This document shows, one piece after another, positions 8,436 to 18,050 of a stretch of DNA of 64,000 nucleotides. The position numbers were made by a program, and so were the translations under genes. The notes beneath the pieces were generated by a model. It was not told the origin of the DNA, did not search any database, and saw only the letters and a program-made list of their open reading frames with translations. How positions within the stretch are numbered: position 1 is the stretch's first letter; every line of letters begins with the position of its first letter. Source of the stretch: Arthrobacter terricola (GTDB lineage Bacteria; Actinomycetota; Actinomycetes; Actinomycetales; Micrococcaceae); assembly GCF_004354015.1 (NCBI RefSeq), contig NZ_SMRU01000001.1:186001-250000 (forward strand), given 5' to 3'.

Positions 8436-9346
8436 GCACCACAACATCCAACCCGGCCGCGACAGCCGACCGGGCTACCGCTGCCTCCGTCGAACGGGGC
8501 AACGGCCCCTTCGCCCGGAACAACCTCACGGCGACCCTCGCAGGCGGTTACATGCCGCTCATCCTCGCGACGCTCATCGTGTTCCTCCCACTCGCGTGGA
8601 TGGCATTGTCATCATTCAAGCAACCCGGCGAGATTGTCACGACGGACCTGCACATCCTGCCGCAGGCGCCGAGCTTTGAGAACTACGCGGAGGCAGCCCG
8701 CCGCGCCCCGTTCGCCCGATTCTTCCTCAACAGCGTGATCGTCACGACCATCGGCGCCGCCGTGAAATGCTTCCTCGCGATCATCACTGCCTACGCCCTC
8801 GTGTTCGTCTCGTTCCCGTTCAAGCGGCTTCTGTTCGTACTGATCCTCGTGGCTCTCATGGTCCCGCCGCAGGTCGCTGTCCTTCCCAACTACATCCTGA
8901 TCTCCTCGCTTGGCGGCCAGAACACGTATTGGGGCATCATCCTGCCAGGTCTCGGCACCGCGTTCGGCACGTTTCTGCTGCGCCAGCACTTTCTGACGCT
9001 CCCCGGCTCAATCCTTGAAGCCGCAGAGATCGACGGCGCAGGCCACTGGCGCCGCTTGTGGAGCATCGTGGCCCCGGTCTCGGCACCGTCGATCGCCACC
9101 GTCGCGCTCGTGACAGTCGTCAGCGAGTGGAACGACTACATTTGGCCGCTCATCATCACGAACAACACAAACATGATGACGCTGCCGGTCGGGCTGACGT
9201 TCCTCTCCAACTCCGACTCAAGCTCACAGGCGTGGGGCGTCCTCATGGCTGGCGCCGTCGTCGTGATCCTCCCGATCCTCCTCGTCTTCGCGATGCTTCA
9301 GCGATACATCGTCACGGGCCTCACCCAAGGCTCCGTCACCGGCTGA
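8432..9346 (+). CDS. Carbohydrate/glycerol-phosphate-type ABC importer permease (MalG/UgpE-like)
   Basis: This 304-residue CUT1 permease is the second membrane subunit. After about 30 polar residues comes the first helix (LILATLIVFLPLAWMALSSF), then SFKQPGEIVTTDLHILPQAPSFENY, which is the typical MalG/UgpE periplasmic pattern. The EAA loop is EAAEIDGAGHWRRLWSIVAPV. It starts inside the previous stop codon (ATGA), so the two are translationally coupled. The stop is 45 bases before the lipoprotein start. Confidence 0.94.
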   Translation: MSTTTSNPAATADRATAASVERGNGPFARNNLTATLAGGYMPLILATLIVFLPLAWMALSSFKQPGEIVTTDLHILPQAPSFENYAEAARRAPFARFFLNSVIVTTIGAAVKCFLAIITAYALVFVSFPFKRLLFVLILVALMVPPQVAVLPNYILISSLGGQNTYWGIILPGLGTAFGTFLLRQHFLTLPGSILEAAEIDGAGHWRRLWSIVAPVSAPSIATVALVTVVSEWNDYIWPLIITNNTNMMTLPVGLTFLSNSDSSSQAWGVLMAGAVVVILPILLVFAMLQRYIVTGLTQGSVTG

Positions 9347-9391
9347 GCCCTTCTCCACCACAACCGCACCCCACATGTGAAAGGCACACCC

Positions 9392-10750
9392 ATGCACATC
9401 AACCGCAAGCAGTTCCTCATCCTGAGCGGCCTGGGAGCCGGCGCCGCAGCCTTGGCTGCGTGTGGCGGCCCCTCAACTGCCGGCGGGTCGACGGCAACCT
9501 CCGCCGCGACCACCGACTGGAGCAGCATCAAGCCCGCCGCCGAGATCTCCTTCCTCAGCAGCCACCCCGGATCGTCACAGCCGATCGAGCAGAAGCTCAT
9601 CGACGACTTCCAGAAGGCCAACCCCGGCATCAAGGTCAACCTCATCACGGGAGGCAAGAACTACGAAGAGGTCGCGCAGAAGTTCCAGACCGCGCAGACC
9701 GGCAACGACGTCCCGGACATCGTTCTCGCTTCCGACGTCTGGTGGTTCCGTTTCGCGATTGCGGACACAATCATCCCCATCGACGACCTCATGAAAGCAG
9801 TGGGCGACAACGTGGGCGACTTCAACAAGACGCTCTATGACGACTACTCGTACGCGAACTCGCACTGGGCCGTGCCGAACAACCGGTCCACTCCGCTGTT
9901 CTACTACAACAAGGACCACTTCCAGGCTGCGGGCCTCCCCGACCGCGCCCCGAAGACCTGGGACGAATTCGCCGAATGGGCGCCGAAGATCCAAGCGGCC
10001 AACAAAGCAGCCAGCGGCTATCAGCACGCATACCAGTACCCGGCCCTCGACGGCTACGCAGGGTGGACGCTGCAGAACATGCTGTGGGGATTCGGCAGTG
10101 GGTGGAGCGACAAGTGGTCCATCACGGCGGACTCGGACAAGTCCGTTCAAGCCATGCAATGGGTCCAAGACAGTATCGTCAAGTCCGGCTGGGCCGGCGT
10201 CTCCTCGAAGGATGCTGTCGGCGACCTGACCGCTGGGGCCGTGAGCTCCACTATCTCCTCGACCGGCGACCTGGTGACGACCCTCACGGCTGCGAAGGGC
10301 AAGGGCATGCGAATCGGCGTCGGCTTCCTTCCCGGCGGCCCAGCCTCCACCACGCCGGTGTGCCCGACCGGCGGTGCCGGCCTCGCCATCGCCAAGAAGA
10401 CCTCCCCCGAGCGCCAACTCGCTGCCGCGAAGTTCCTGAGCTTCTACACGAGCGCGTCGAGCACGGCCCAGTTCTCCGCCGCGACGGGCTACATGCCCTC
10501 GCGCACTACTGCCGACATGTCGAGCGTGCTGGCGACGACCCCCGAGATCCAGATCGCCCTCGACCAGCTCAAGGTCACCCGCTCCCAGGACTACGCCCGT
10601 GTGTTCCTCCCGGGCGCCGACCAGGAGATGGCAAAGGCGGCCGCGAAGATCATGAACGAGAAGGCCGACGTCAAGGCGTCGCTGACCAACCTCGCGAAGA
10701 CCCTCGACAGCATCTACACGAAGGACGTGAAGCCGAAGCTCAAGAACTAG
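9392..10750 (+). CDS. Extracellular solute-binding lipoprotein (UgpB-like, CUT1 family)
   Basis: This 452-residue lipoprotein delivers substrate to the two permeases. ATG 9392 is preferred over an in-frame GTG at 9377 because AAAGG precedes it and it places a clean signal peptide first: NRKQF, a hydrophobic stretch, and the lipobox LAAC with Cys24 as the lipidated residue. A Ser/Thr/Gly-rich linker follows, then a family 1 binding-protein fold with NNRSTPLFYYNKDHF, which resembles the same region of E. coli UgpB. sn-Glycerol-3-phosphate or a related phosphodiester is therefore possible, but substrate assignment is inference. A strong terminator follows. Confidence 0.9.
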   Translation: MHINRKQFLILSGLGAGAAALAACGGPSTAGGSTATSAATTDWSSIKPAAEISFLSSHPGSSQPIEQKLIDDFQKANPGIKVNLITGGKNYEEVAQKFQTAQTGNDVPDIVLASDVWWFRFAIADTIIPIDDLMKAVGDNVGDFNKTLYDDYSYANSHWAVPNNRSTPLFYYNKDHFQAAGLPDRAPKTWDEFAEWAPKIQAANKAASGYQHAYQYPALDGYAGWTLQNMLWGFGSGWSDKWSITADSDKSVQAMQWVQDSIVKSGWAGVSSKDAVGDLTAGAVSSTISSTGDLVTTLTAAKGKGMRIGVGFLPGGPASTTPVCPTGGAGLAIAKKTSPERQLAAAKFLSFYTSASSTAQFSAATGYMPSRTTADMSSVLATTPEIQIALDQLKVTRSQDYARVFLPGADQEMAKAAAKIMNEKADVKASLTNLAKTLDSIYTKDVKPKLKN

Positions 10751-10767
10751 CTTCAGCTGGATATTCG

Positions 10768-10807
10768 AAATCCTTGGCGACGCCGCTCACGGCGTCGCCA
10801 AGGATTT
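10768..10807. terminator. Bidirectional terminator between convergent genes
   Basis: An 18-bp perfect stem (10768-10785 with 10790-10807) has a CTCA tetraloop and AAA/TTT flanks. It serves the rightward importer operon (stop 10750) and the leftward map gene (stop 10834). Confidence 0.88.
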
Positions 10808-10833
10808 CGCGTTTCAGGAACGGCAGTGCCTGG

Positions 10834-11661
10834 TTACGGGATCGGGACGGGTACGACGCCGAGAGGCGCCAACTGCGCAGCCCCGCCATCGGGGGCGGAC
10901 AGTACCCAGATGCCCTTTTCGTGGACGGCGACTGAGTGCTCCCACTGGCACGAACGCTTCCCGTCCGTGGTAACCACTGTCCAGTCGTCCTCGAGGGTGG
11001 CCGTTTCGATTCCGCCACGGACAAGCATGGGCTCGATCGCCAGGCACAGGCCCGGGCGGACCTTCGGTCCACGGTGCTTGGTGCGGTAGTTCAAGACGTC
11101 CGGAGCCATGTGCATCTCGGATCCGATGCCGTGGCCCACGTAGTCCTCAAGGATGCCCAGCGTCTTCCCGGGGACGGAAGAAACGTAGTCATCAATGGCA
11201 TTTCCGATATCGCCGACAAACTTGCCCTTCGCCAACGCAGCGATCCCTCGCCACATCGCGGCCTCCGTGACATCCGAGAGCCGCTGGTCTTCAGGGTCCA
11301 CGGTGCCAACGATCACAGTGCGGGCCGAATCGGAGTGCCAGCCATCCACAATGGCTCCGCCGTCAATCGAAATAATGTCCCCGTCCTGCAAGACACGGTC
11401 GCCCGGGATGCCGTGGACCACTTCCTCGTTCACGGACGTACAGATAGTGGCAGGGAACCCGTGGTAACCGAGGAAATTCGATTTCGCGCCGGCGTCGTTC
11501 AGGATCGAGGCGAAGACTGCGTCGATCTCCTTGGTGGTGACTCCGGGCTTGGCAGCCGCGACAGCTGCGTCGAGGGCTCGGCTGAGGACCACCCCGGCCT
11601 CCTGCATCTTGCGCATTTGCTCGTTGGTCTTGTATTCGATGCGGGGCTGGCCGAACGCCAT
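10834..11661 (-). CDS. map: Type I methionine aminopeptidase
   Basis: This enzyme removes initiator methionine from nascent proteins. The start at 11661 gives 275 residues and has AGAGGAG just upstream; an upstream in-frame ATG lacks such a site. The pita-bread fold metal ligands are all visible: Asp in SIDGGAIVDGWHSDSART (two Asp), His in YVGHGIGSEMH, Glu in LAIEPML and Glu in CQWEHSVAV. Codons precede the enzyme core with an actinobacterial N-terminal segment of about 20 residues. It lies downstream of adk as usual, but a terminator separates them and infA does not follow. Confidence 0.97.
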   Translation of the reverse strand: MAFGQPRIEYKTNEQMRKMQEAGVVLSRALDAAVAAAKPGVTTKEIDAVFASILNDAGAKSNFLGYHGFPATICTSVNEEVVHGIPGDRVLQDGDIISIDGGAIVDGWHSDSARTVIVGTVDPEDQRLSDVTEAAMWRGIAALAKGKFVGDIGNAIDDYVSSVPGKTLGILEDYVGHGIGSEMHMAPDVLNYRTKHRGPKVRPGLCLAIEPMLVRGGIETATLEDDWTVVTTDGKRSCQWEHSVAVHEKGIWVLSAPDGGAAQLAPLGVVPVPIP

Positions 11662-11790
11662 GGTCTCCTCTTGCGGGTGTTTATGCCTGCTGCTGTCCAT
11701 CTAGGGAAGCAGGCCGGTCTCGGGTCTCCATCTATTTTCGCCCATCCTCGGCGAAGCCCGAAACCGGGCGGCACGTGCGGGTGCATGCAA

Positions 11791-11830
11791 AAGGGGTGTC
11801 CCGCGCATTTTTCTGCGCGGGACACCCCTT
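11791..11830 (-). terminator. Intrinsic terminator after secY-adk
   Basis: A perfect 17-bp stem (11791-11807 with 11814-11830) has a six-base loop and CCCCTTTTGC on the leftward side. It lies 28 bases after the adk stop, so map must have its own promoter between 11662 and 11790 or rely on read-through. Confidence 0.85.
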
Positions 11831-11857
11831 CCGGTTGCCTTCAGTCCAAGACGGGAC

Positions 11858-12436
11858 TTAGACGGCCTTGGCTGCTTCAATGGCCAGCAGTACCCGGTCC
11901 GTCACCTCGTCGATGGCGCCAATGCCATCGACGCGGGTCAGGATGCCGCGTTCTGCGTACTTGGCCACCACAGCTTCAGTCTGCTCGTGGTAGAGGTCCA
12001 GGCGGTGGCGGATGACGGTTTCGTTGTCGTCCGAGCGCCCGGTCTCCTTGGCACGTCCCAGCAAGCGCGCAACAAGTTCCTCGTCGTCGGCCGTCAACTG
12101 AAGCACGACGTCGAGCTTCTCTTCGGTCTTGGCGAGGATCTCGTCCAGGTATTCCACCTGGGCGGTCGTGCGCGGGTAGCCGTCGAGCAGGAAGCCGTTT
12201 TCGACGTCGTCCTCGCTCAAGCGGTCACGCACCATCTTGTTGGTGACGCTGTCCGGAACGAAGTCGCCGGCGTCCATGTACTTCTTGGCCTCGATGCCCA
12301 GGGGGGTTTCGCCCTTGACGTTTGCACGGAAGATATCGCCCGTGGAAATGGCGACTACGCCCAGGCGCTCGGAAATCCGCTCTGCCTGGGTTCCCTTGCC
12401 CGAACCCGGAGGTCCAATGATCAGCATTCTCGTCAT
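11858..12436 (-). CDS. adk: Adenylate kinase
   Basis: It catalyses ATP + AMP <=> 2 ADP. At 192 residues it is the short form: the LID region between about residues 120 and 140 is a brief loop with no zinc-finger cysteines. The P-loop GPPGSGKGT (8-16), AMP-binding STGDIFRA and DGYPRT motifs, and the LID/second Arg (GRAKETGRSDD) are present. The ATG overlaps the secY stop by four bases, the standard secY-adk coupling. Confidence 0.98.
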   Translation of the reverse strand: MTRMLIIGPPGSGKGTQAERISERLGVVAISTGDIFRANVKGETPLGIEAKKYMDAGDFVPDSVTNKMVRDRLSEDDVENGFLLDGYPRTTAQVEYLDEILAKTEEKLDVVLQLTADDEELVARLLGRAKETGRSDDNETVIRHRLDLYHEQTEAVVAKYAERGILTRVDGIGAIDEVTDRVLLAIEAAKAV

Positions 12437-13743
12437 CGCAAAAGCCCTTCGTAGTGACGTTGTTGTAGCTGCGCATCAATCTGCTTGACGGTTTCCAGGC
12501 CGACACCCACCATGATCAGGATTGACGTACCACCGAACGGGAAGTTCTGGTTGGCGTTGATCAGGACGAGTGCGACCAGCGGGATCAGTGCCACGATGCC
12601 CAAGTAGAGGGCGCCGGGGAGGGTGATCCTGGAAAGCACGTACTGCAGGTAATCCGCGGTCGGTTTACCCGCCCGGATGCCCGGAATGAACCCGCCGTAC
12701 TTCTTCATGTTGTCCGAGACCTCTTCAGGGTTGAAGGTGATCGCAACATAGAAGTAGGTGAAGAACACGATCATGACGAAGTACAACGCCATGTAGATAG
12801 GGTGGTCGCCGCGCGTGAGGTTGTTGTTGATCCACTCAACCCAGGGGGCGATCGTCTCTCCGGCCTTCGGCTGATTGAACTGCGCAATCAGGCCGGGCAG
12901 GTAGAGCATGGAGGAGGCGAAGATGACGGGCACGACGCCGGCCATGTTGACCTTGATGGGGATGTAGGTGCTGGTGCCGCCCACGGTCCGCCGTCCGATC
13001 ATGCGCTTGGCGTACTGGACCGGAATGCGCCGCTGAGACTGTTCAACGAACACGACGAGCGCAACGGTCACCAGACCGATGGCGACCACCGTGAAGAAAG
13101 TTCCCGGACCCTTGGAGTTCCAGATGGCGCCCAGCGAGGTGGGGAAGCCCGCGGCGATCGAGGTGAAAATGAGCAGGGACATGCCATTGCCCACGCCCTT
13201 CTCGGTAACGAGTTCACCCATCCACATGATGAGGCCGGTTCCGGCCGTAAGCGTGATCACCACGAGGATGGTGGCGATGATGCTGGTATCCGGGATGATC
13301 GGCAGCTGGCAGTTGGGCAGCAGCTGGCCGGACCGCGCCAAGGAAACCAACGTGGTGGCGTTCAGCAAGCCCAAGGCGATAGTGAGGTACCGCGTGTATT
13401 GGGTCAGTTTCCCCTGCCCCGACGCGCCCTCTTCGTACAGTTGCTGGAACCGCGGAATGACCACGCGGAGCAACTGCACAATGATGCTGGACGTGATGTA
13501 CGGCATGATGCCCAGCGCGAAGACCGAGACCTGCAGCAGCGCCCCGCCGCTGAACAGGTTGACGAGCTGGTAGAGGCCGCCCGTGTCCTGGTTGGCTGAC
13601 AAGCATTGCTGAACATTTTGGTAGCTCACACCCGGCGAAGGGATGAAAGCGCCCAAGCGGAAGATCGCGATGATTCCTAGCGTGAACAACAACTTGCGAC
13701 GCAGATCAGGCGTCCGAAATGCCCGGGCGAATGCGCTTAGCAA
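12433..13743 (-). CDS. secY: Preprotein translocase channel subunit SecY
   Basis: This is the protein-conducting channel of the SecYEG translocon. The start is a TTG at 13743 with CAGGAGG seven bases upstream, giving 436 residues beginning LSAFARAFRTPDLRRKL; a longer reading to 13818 has no such signal. Ten transmembrane segments are recognisable, including the conserved helix near ALGIMPYITSSIIVQLL (pore-ring region) and the cytoplasmic C5 loop FNPEEVSDNMKKYGGFIPGIR. It is separated from rplO by a strong terminator, so secY-adk forms its own unit. Confidence 0.97.
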   Translation of the reverse strand: MLSAFARAFRTPDLRRKLLFTLGIIAIFRLGAFIPSPGVSYQNVQQCLSANQDTGGLYQLVNLFSGGALLQVSVFALGIMPYITSSIIVQLLRVVIPRFQQLYEEGASGQGKLTQYTRYLTIALGLLNATTLVSLARSGQLLPNCQLPIIPDTSIIATILVVITLTAGTGLIMWMGELVTEKGVGNGMSLLIFTSIAAGFPTSLGAIWNSKGPGTFFTVVAIGLVTVALVVFVEQSQRRIPVQYAKRMIGRRTVGGTSTYIPIKVNMAGVVPVIFASSMLYLPGLIAQFNQPKAGETIAPWVEWINNNLTRGDHPIYMALYFVMIVFFTYFYVAITFNPEEVSDNMKKYGGFIPGIRAGKPTADYLQYVLSRITLPGALYLGIVALIPLVALVLINANQNFPFGGTSILIMVGVGLETVKQIDAQLQQRHYEGLLR

Positions 13744-13854
13744 GCGTCCTCCTGAGTTAATGGTCCAAGGGTGTTGGCGGGGTCGATGAAACCCAACACC
13801 CGAGTCTAACGGTTTCATGCGTCATGCGAACAATCGAGAGGCCTGCGCCACATG

Positions 13855-13899
13855 AAAAAACTCCCGGTGCGGGAGGCCGAAGCCCTCCGCACCGGGAGT
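13855..13899 (-). terminator. Intrinsic terminator between rplO and secY
   Basis: A 13-bp stem (13860-13872 with 13887-13899) is followed on the minus strand by six T residues (13860 back to 13855 as plus-strand AAAAAA). It ends the spc unit 31 bases after the rplO stop and sits upstream of secY, an unusual break in this normally continuous operon. Confidence 0.88.
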
Positions 13900-13930
13900 C
13901 TGTCAACAGCTGGTGATCACACCCCGGCCC

Positions 13931-14413
13931 TTAGAGGGTGGTGGTGGATCCGCCTGCTGCCGCGATCTTTTCAGCTGCGCTGGAAGAGAAAGCGTGGGCG
14001 GTGACGTCAACCTTGACGGTGATGTCGCCGGTGCCCAGCACCTTGACGGGCTGGTTCTTGCGAACGGCGCCCTTCTCAACCAAGGACTCGACGGTCACAG
14101 CGCCGCCTTCCGGGAACAGCTCGTTGAGCCGGTCCAGGTTTACAACCTGGAACTCAACCCGGAACGGGTTCTTGAAGCCGCGGAGCTTCGGCAGGCGCAT
14201 GTGCAGCGGCAACTGGCCGCCGGCAAAGCCGGCCTTGACCTGGTAGCGGGCCTTCGTACCCTTGGTACCGCGACCAGCGGTCTTACCCTTGGAGCCTTCA
14301 CCACGACCAACACGGGTCTTGGCGGTCTTGGCACCCGGGGCGGGACGCAGGTGGTGGACCTTCAGAGCGCTCTGCTTCTCAGCAGCCTCTGCGGCGGTCT
14401 TGTTCTCGGCCAT
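13931..14413 (-). CDS. rplO: 50S ribosomal protein L15
   Basis: This large-subunit protein acts in late 50S assembly. It has 160 residues: an extra N-terminal tail of about 15 residues (Ala/Glu/Lys), then [29 protein letters not shown], the family opening. It ends in a Ser/Ala/Gly-rich tail. It starts one base inside the rpmD stop (TAATG) and is the last gene before the terminator at 13855. Confidence 0.98.
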   Translation of the reverse strand: MAENKTAAEAAEKQSALKVHHLRPAPGAKTAKTRVGRGEGSKGKTAGRGTKGTKARYQVKAGFAGGQLPLHMRLPKLRGFKNPFRVEFQVVNLDRLNELFPEGGAVTVESLVEKGAVRKNQPVKVLGTGDITVKVDVTAHAFSSSAAEKIAAAGGSTTTL

Positions 14414-14619
14414 TACTTCGCCTCCTCTACATTCACGAGGTGCGGAACCGTGTTGATCATTCCAACGGTCACGGCGTCAGCGGTGCGGACAACGGTGTGT
14501 CCGATGCGCTTGAGGCCGAGGGACCGCAGGGTCTCACGCTGGTTCTGCTTGGCGCCGACGACGCCCTTGATCTGGGTGATCTCCAACTGAGCGTCGGAGG
14601 GAGTCAGGTTCTTAGCCAT
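14413..14619 (-). CDS. rpmD: 50S ribosomal protein L30
   Basis: This is a 68-residue large-subunit protein. [20 protein letters not shown] and the C-terminal [14 protein letters not shown] match the bacterial L30 pattern. It lies two bases after the rpsE stop and shares a base with the rplO start, so it is fully embedded in the spc unit. Confidence 0.98.
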   Translation of the reverse strand: MAKNLTPSDAQLEITQIKGVVGAKQNQRETLRSLGLKRIGHTVVRTADAVTVGMINTVPHLVNVEEAK

Positions 14620-14621
14620 GA

Positions 14622-15326
14622 CTAAACACCTGCCTTCTGGTTCTGGAGCGCGCGCACCAGAGCAATCGGAGCAACCTCGTCCAGCGGCAGGCCACGGCGG
14701 GCTGCCACGGAAGCGGGCTCTTCCAGTCGCTTAAGGGCGTCGACAGTCGCGTGAACGATGTTGATGGCATTCGAGGAACCGAGCGACTTGGAGAGGACGT
14801 CGTGGATACCGACGCATTCCAGTACCGCGCGGACCGGACCACCGGCGATAACACCGGTACCCGGGGAAGCCGGACGCAGCATGACAACTCCTGCTGCGGC
14901 CTCACCCTGCACACGGTGCGGGATGCTGTTGCCAACGCGGGGAACGCGGAAGAAGGACTTCTTGGCCTCTTCGACGCCCTTCGCGATAGCGGCGGGAACT
15001 TCCTTTGCCTTGCCGTAGCCAACGCCGACCAAGCCGTTGCCGTCACCGACGACGACGAGGGCGGTGAAGCTGAAGCGACGACCACCCTTGACGACCTTGG
15101 CGACGCGGTTGATGGTCACAACGCGCTCGACGAACTGGCTCTTCTCGGCCTCGCGACCGCCGTCGCGGCCACCACGGCCACCACGGTCGCCGCGGCCCTG
15201 GCCACGGTCACCACGCTCGCCACGACGACCGCCGCGGCGGTCCTCGGTGGCAGCAGTGGTCTCAGTTGCCTCAGCAGCTGCAGCTTCAGTCACCTGAATG
15301 TCCTTTTCGTTATTCTCAACGGTCAC
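14622..15326 (-). CDS. rpsE: 30S ribosomal protein S5
   Basis: S5 contributes to decoding accuracy at the mRNA entry side. It begins with GTG overlapping the rplR stop (GTGA). At 234 residues it carries an N-terminal extension of about 60 residues, rich in Ala/Thr/Glu and then Arg/Gly ([20 protein letters not shown]), before the conserved core [18 protein letters not shown]. The S5 C-terminal domain ([17 protein letters not shown]) is intact. The RG-rich head is common in actinobacteria. Confidence 0.98.
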   Translation of the reverse strand: MTVENNEKDIQVTEAAAAEATETTAATEDRRGGRRGERGDRGQGRGDRGGRGGRDGGREAEKSQFVERVVTINRVAKVVKGGRRFSFTALVVVGDGNGLVGVGYGKAKEVPAAIAKGVEEAKKSFFRVPRVGNSIPHRVQGEAAAGVVMLRPASPGTGVIAGGPVRAVLECVGIHDVLSKSLGSSNAINIVHATVDALKRLEEPASVAARRGLPLDEVAPIALVRALQNQKAGV

Positions 15327-15706
15327 AGTGCCAGCCCACCTTCGCGAGCACCGTCTGCGACGGCGGCGATGCGGCCGTGGTACTTGTTACCACCGCGGTC
15401 GAAGACAACTGCTTCGATGCCTGCAGCCTTCGCACGCTCGGCGACGAGCTCGCCAACGCGCTTGGCCTTGGCGGTCTTGTCACCGTCGAATGCACGAAGG
15501 TCGGCTTCCAGGGTGGAAGCGTAAGCCACGGTTACACCCTTGGAGTCGTCGACAACCTGGACGAAGATGTGGCGGGCAGAACGGTTGACGACCAAACGAG
15601 GACGTGCAGCCGTGCCGGTGATGCGCTTGCGGATACGAAGCTGGCGACGGCTGCGCGCAGCAGCCTTGCTCTTGTTCGTGCGCTTCTTGTTAATTGCGAT
15701 GGCCAT
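15323..15706 (-). CDS. rplR: 50S ribosomal protein L18
   Basis: L18 binds 5S rRNA with L5 and L25. It has 127 residues with a basic N terminus ([19 protein letters not shown]) and the family end [25 protein letters not shown]. It lies three bases after rplF and overlaps rpsE. Confidence 0.98.
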   Translation of the reverse strand: MAIAINKKRTNKSKAAARSRRQLRIRKRITGTAARPRLVVNRSARHIFVQVVDDSKGVTVAYASTLEADLRAFDGDKTAKAKRVGELVAERAKAAGIEAVVFDRGGNKYHGRIAAVADGAREGGLAL

Positions 15707-15709
15707 GGT

Positions 15710-16246
15710 TTACTTACCAGCCTTTCCGACCTTGCGGCGGATGACTTCGCCGGCGTAACGGACACCCTTGCCCTTGTAGGGGTCCGGCTTGCGCAGCTTG
15801 CGAATGTTGGCAGCAACCTCGCCGACCTGCTGCTTGGAGATACCCGCGACGGAGAACTTGGTCGGGCCCTCCACCGTAAAGGTGATGCCTTCCGGAGCGG
15901 GGACGTTGACCGGGTGGCTGAAGCCAAGAGCGAACTCAAGGTCAGAACCCTTGGCCTGAACGCGGTAACCGGTACCGACGATTTCAAGCTTCTTCTCGTA
16001 GCCCTTGGTGACACCCTCGATCATGTTGGCGATCAGGGTGCGGGTCAGGCCGTGCAGGGAACGCGAGGCGCGCTCGTCGTTCGGGCGGGTGACGGTCAAA
16101 GTGGTGTCGTCCAAGTTGACCTCGATCGGGCTGGCCACAGTGTGGGTCAGCTCGCCCTTGGTGCCCTTGACGCTGATGACGGAGCCATCAACCTTGACTT
16201 CGACGCCGGCAGGAACGGTGATGGGGAGACGTCCAATACGTGACAT
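15710..16246 (-). CDS. rplF: 50S ribosomal protein L6
   Basis: L6 is a 178-residue two-domain protein near the sarcin-ricin loop. It starts [17 protein letters not shown] and ends with the RNA-binding signature [19 protein letters not shown], both diagnostic. It lies 18 bases after rpsH. Confidence 0.98.
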   Translation of the reverse strand: MSRIGRLPITVPAGVEVKVDGSVISVKGTKGELTHTVASPIEVNLDDTTLTVTRPNDERASRSLHGLTRTLIANMIEGVTKGYEKKLEIVGTGYRVQAKGSDLEFALGFSHPVNVPAPEGITFTVEGPTKFSVAGISKQQVGEVAANIRKLRKPDPYKGKGVRYAGEVIRRKVGKAGK

Positions 16247-16264
16247 TATTCTCTTCCTTTCCCG

Positions 16265-16663
16265 TTACCAGACGTACGCGAGGACTTCGCCGCCCACGCC
16301 CTTCTTGCCGGCCTGCTTATCAGTCAGGAGGCCGGAAGAGGTGGACAGGATTGCGATACCCAGGCCACCCAGCACGTGAGGCAGGTTGGTGGACTTCGCG
16401 TAAACGCGGAGGCCAGGCTTGGAAATACGGCGGACACCAGCGATCGAACGCTCGCGGTTCGGACCGAACTTGAGGTCGATGGTCAGCTTCTTGCCGACTT
16501 CGGCTTCCTCTTCCTTCCAGGCGGCGATGTAGCCTTCCGCCTTCAGGATGTCGGCAACGCGTGCCTTCAGCTTGCTGTACGGCATGCTCACAGAGTCGTG
16601 GTAAGCCGAGTTAGCGTTGCGCAGACGCGTCAGCATGTCTGCGACAGGATCTGTCATAGTCAT
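16265..16663 (-). CDS. rpsH: 30S ribosomal protein S8
   Basis: S8 binds the central domain of 16S rRNA and in many bacteria represses the spc operon. The start at 16663 ([18 protein letters not shown]) gives 132 residues; a longer in-frame reading adds non-homologous sequence. The C terminus [11 protein letters not shown] is diagnostic. A 77-base gap with no rpsN separates it from rplE. Confidence 0.98.
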   Translation of the reverse strand: MTMTDPVADMLTRLRNANSAYHDSVSMPYSKLKARVADILKAEGYIAAWKEEEAEVGKKLTIDLKFGPNRERSIAGVRRISKPGLRVYAKSTNLPHVLGGLGIAILSTSSGLLTDKQAGKKGVGGEVLAYVW

Positions 16664-16740
16664 TTGGGCTCTAGCCCTTCCTCGTAACGGTTTCCGCTTT
16701 GGCCGCAAAAGCAGCCTCGGCCGGACCTACTACGTAGTTA

Positions 16741-17319
16741 TTAGTCTTCGGATTTGAACGGGAAGCCAAGTGCCTTGAGCAGCGCACGGCCTTCGTCATC
16801 GGTCTTGGCAGTGGTGACGACCGTGATGTCCATACCGCGGACGCGGTCGATGGAGTCCTGGTCGATCTCGTGGAACATAACCTGCTCGGTCAGACCGAAG
16901 GTGTAGTTGCCGTTGCCGTCGAACTGCTTGCCGTTGAGGCCGCGGAAGTCGCGGATACGGGGCAGGGCGAGGGTCACGAGGCGGTCCACGAATTCCCACA
17001 TGCGGTCGCCACGCAGGGTTGCGTGTGCACCGATGGGCATGCCTTCGCGCAGCTTGAACTGGGCGATGGACTTGCGGGCCTTGGTTACCTGCGGCTTCTG
17101 GCCGGTGATCAGGGTGAGGTCGCGGACAGCGCCGTCGATCAGCTTGGAGTCCTTGGCGGCATCTCCAACACCCATGTTCACAACAACCTTCACCAGGCGG
17201 GGAACCTGGTTCACGTTCGGGTACTTGAATTCATCAACCAGTGCCTGCTTGATGGAATCTGCGTACTTCGTCTTCAGACGCGGCACAATCTTCACCGGAG
17301 TTGCGAGAGTTTCGCTCAT
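16741..17319 (-). CDS. rplE: 50S ribosomal protein L5
   Basis: L5 contacts 5S rRNA and the P-site tRNA. It has 192 residues with the expected [20 protein letters not shown] and [20 protein letters not shown] motifs and ends GFPFKSED. It starts one base inside the rplX stop. The usual downstream neighbour rpsN is absent. Confidence 0.98.
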   Translation of the reverse strand: MSETLATPVKIVPRLKTKYADSIKQALVDEFKYPNVNQVPRLVKVVVNMGVGDAAKDSKLIDGAVRDLTLITGQKPQVTKARKSIAQFKLREGMPIGAHATLRGDRMWEFVDRLVTLALPRIRDFRGLNGKQFDGNGNYTFGLTEQVMFHEIDQDSIDRVRGMDITVVTTAKTDDEGRALLKALGFPFKSED

Positions 17320-17678
17320 TAGATGTCCTTCCCGGTTGCCTTGGACACGCGGATGCGGACGGTCTTGGAGACGCCGTCCTTCTCAACGGTCTCGAGACGG
17401 AAACCAACACGGGTCGGCTTCTTGGTCGAGGGGTCGACAAGAGCAACGTTGGAGACGTGGATCGGGGCTTCGACAACCTCGATGCCACCGGTCTTGGTGC
17501 CGCGCTGCGACTGACCGACCTTGGTGTGCTTGGTGACGCGGTTGATGCCTTCTACCAGGACGCGGTTGGCATCCGGGTAGACGCGCAGGACCTTGCCCTG
17601 CTTGCCGCGGTCGCCGCCACGTTCCTGCTTGGCGCCGGTGATGACCTGAACGAGGTCACCCTTCTTGATCTTAGCCAT
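17319..17678 (-). CDS. rplX: 50S ribosomal protein L24
   Basis: L24 initiates 50S assembly. It has 119 residues with the KOW motif at the N terminus ([18 protein letters not shown]) and a usual C-terminal [11 protein letters not shown] segment. It lies three bases after rplN and shares a base with rplE. Confidence 0.98.
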   Translation of the reverse strand: MAKIKKGDLVQVITGAKQERGGDRGKQGKVLRVYPDANRVLVEGINRVTKHTKVGQSQRGTKTGGIEVVEAPIHVSNVALVDPSTKKPTRVGFRLETVEKDGVSKTVRIRVSKATGKDI

Positions 17679-17681
17679 GGA

Positions 17682-18050
17682 CTAGAGCACCTCCGGGGCC
17701 AGGGAAACGATCTTCATGAACTTCTTGTCACGGAGCTCACGGCCAACCGGGCCGAAGATACGGGTACCGCGGGGGTCGCCGTCGTTCTTCAGGATCACAG
17801 CTGCGTTCTCGTCAAACTTGATGTAGGAACCATCCGCACGGCGGCGTTCCTTCTTGGTGCGAACGATGACAGCCTTGACGACGTCACCCTTCTTTACGTT
17901 GCCGCCCGGGATAGCATCCTTGACGGTTGCGACGATGACGTCGCCAATGCCTGCGTAGCGACGGCCGGATCCACCGAGAACGCGGATGGTAAGGATTTCC
18001 TTAGCACCCGTGTTGTCGGCGACCTTGAGTCGCGACTCCTGCTGAATCAA
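17682..18050 (-). CDS. rplN: 50S ribosomal protein L14
   Basis: L14 sits at the subunit interface. It has 122 residues, starting with a TTG codon ([17 protein letters not shown] follows) preceded by AAGGAG. It is the first gene of the spc unit: a 350-base gap with a terminator separates it from rpsQ. Confidence 0.98.
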   Translation of the reverse strand: MIQQESRLKVADNTGAKEILTIRVLGGSGRRYAGIGDVIVATVKDAIPGGNVKKGDVVKAVIVRTKKERRRADGSYIKFDENAAVILKNDGDPRGTRIFGPVGRELRDKKFMKIVSLAPEVL

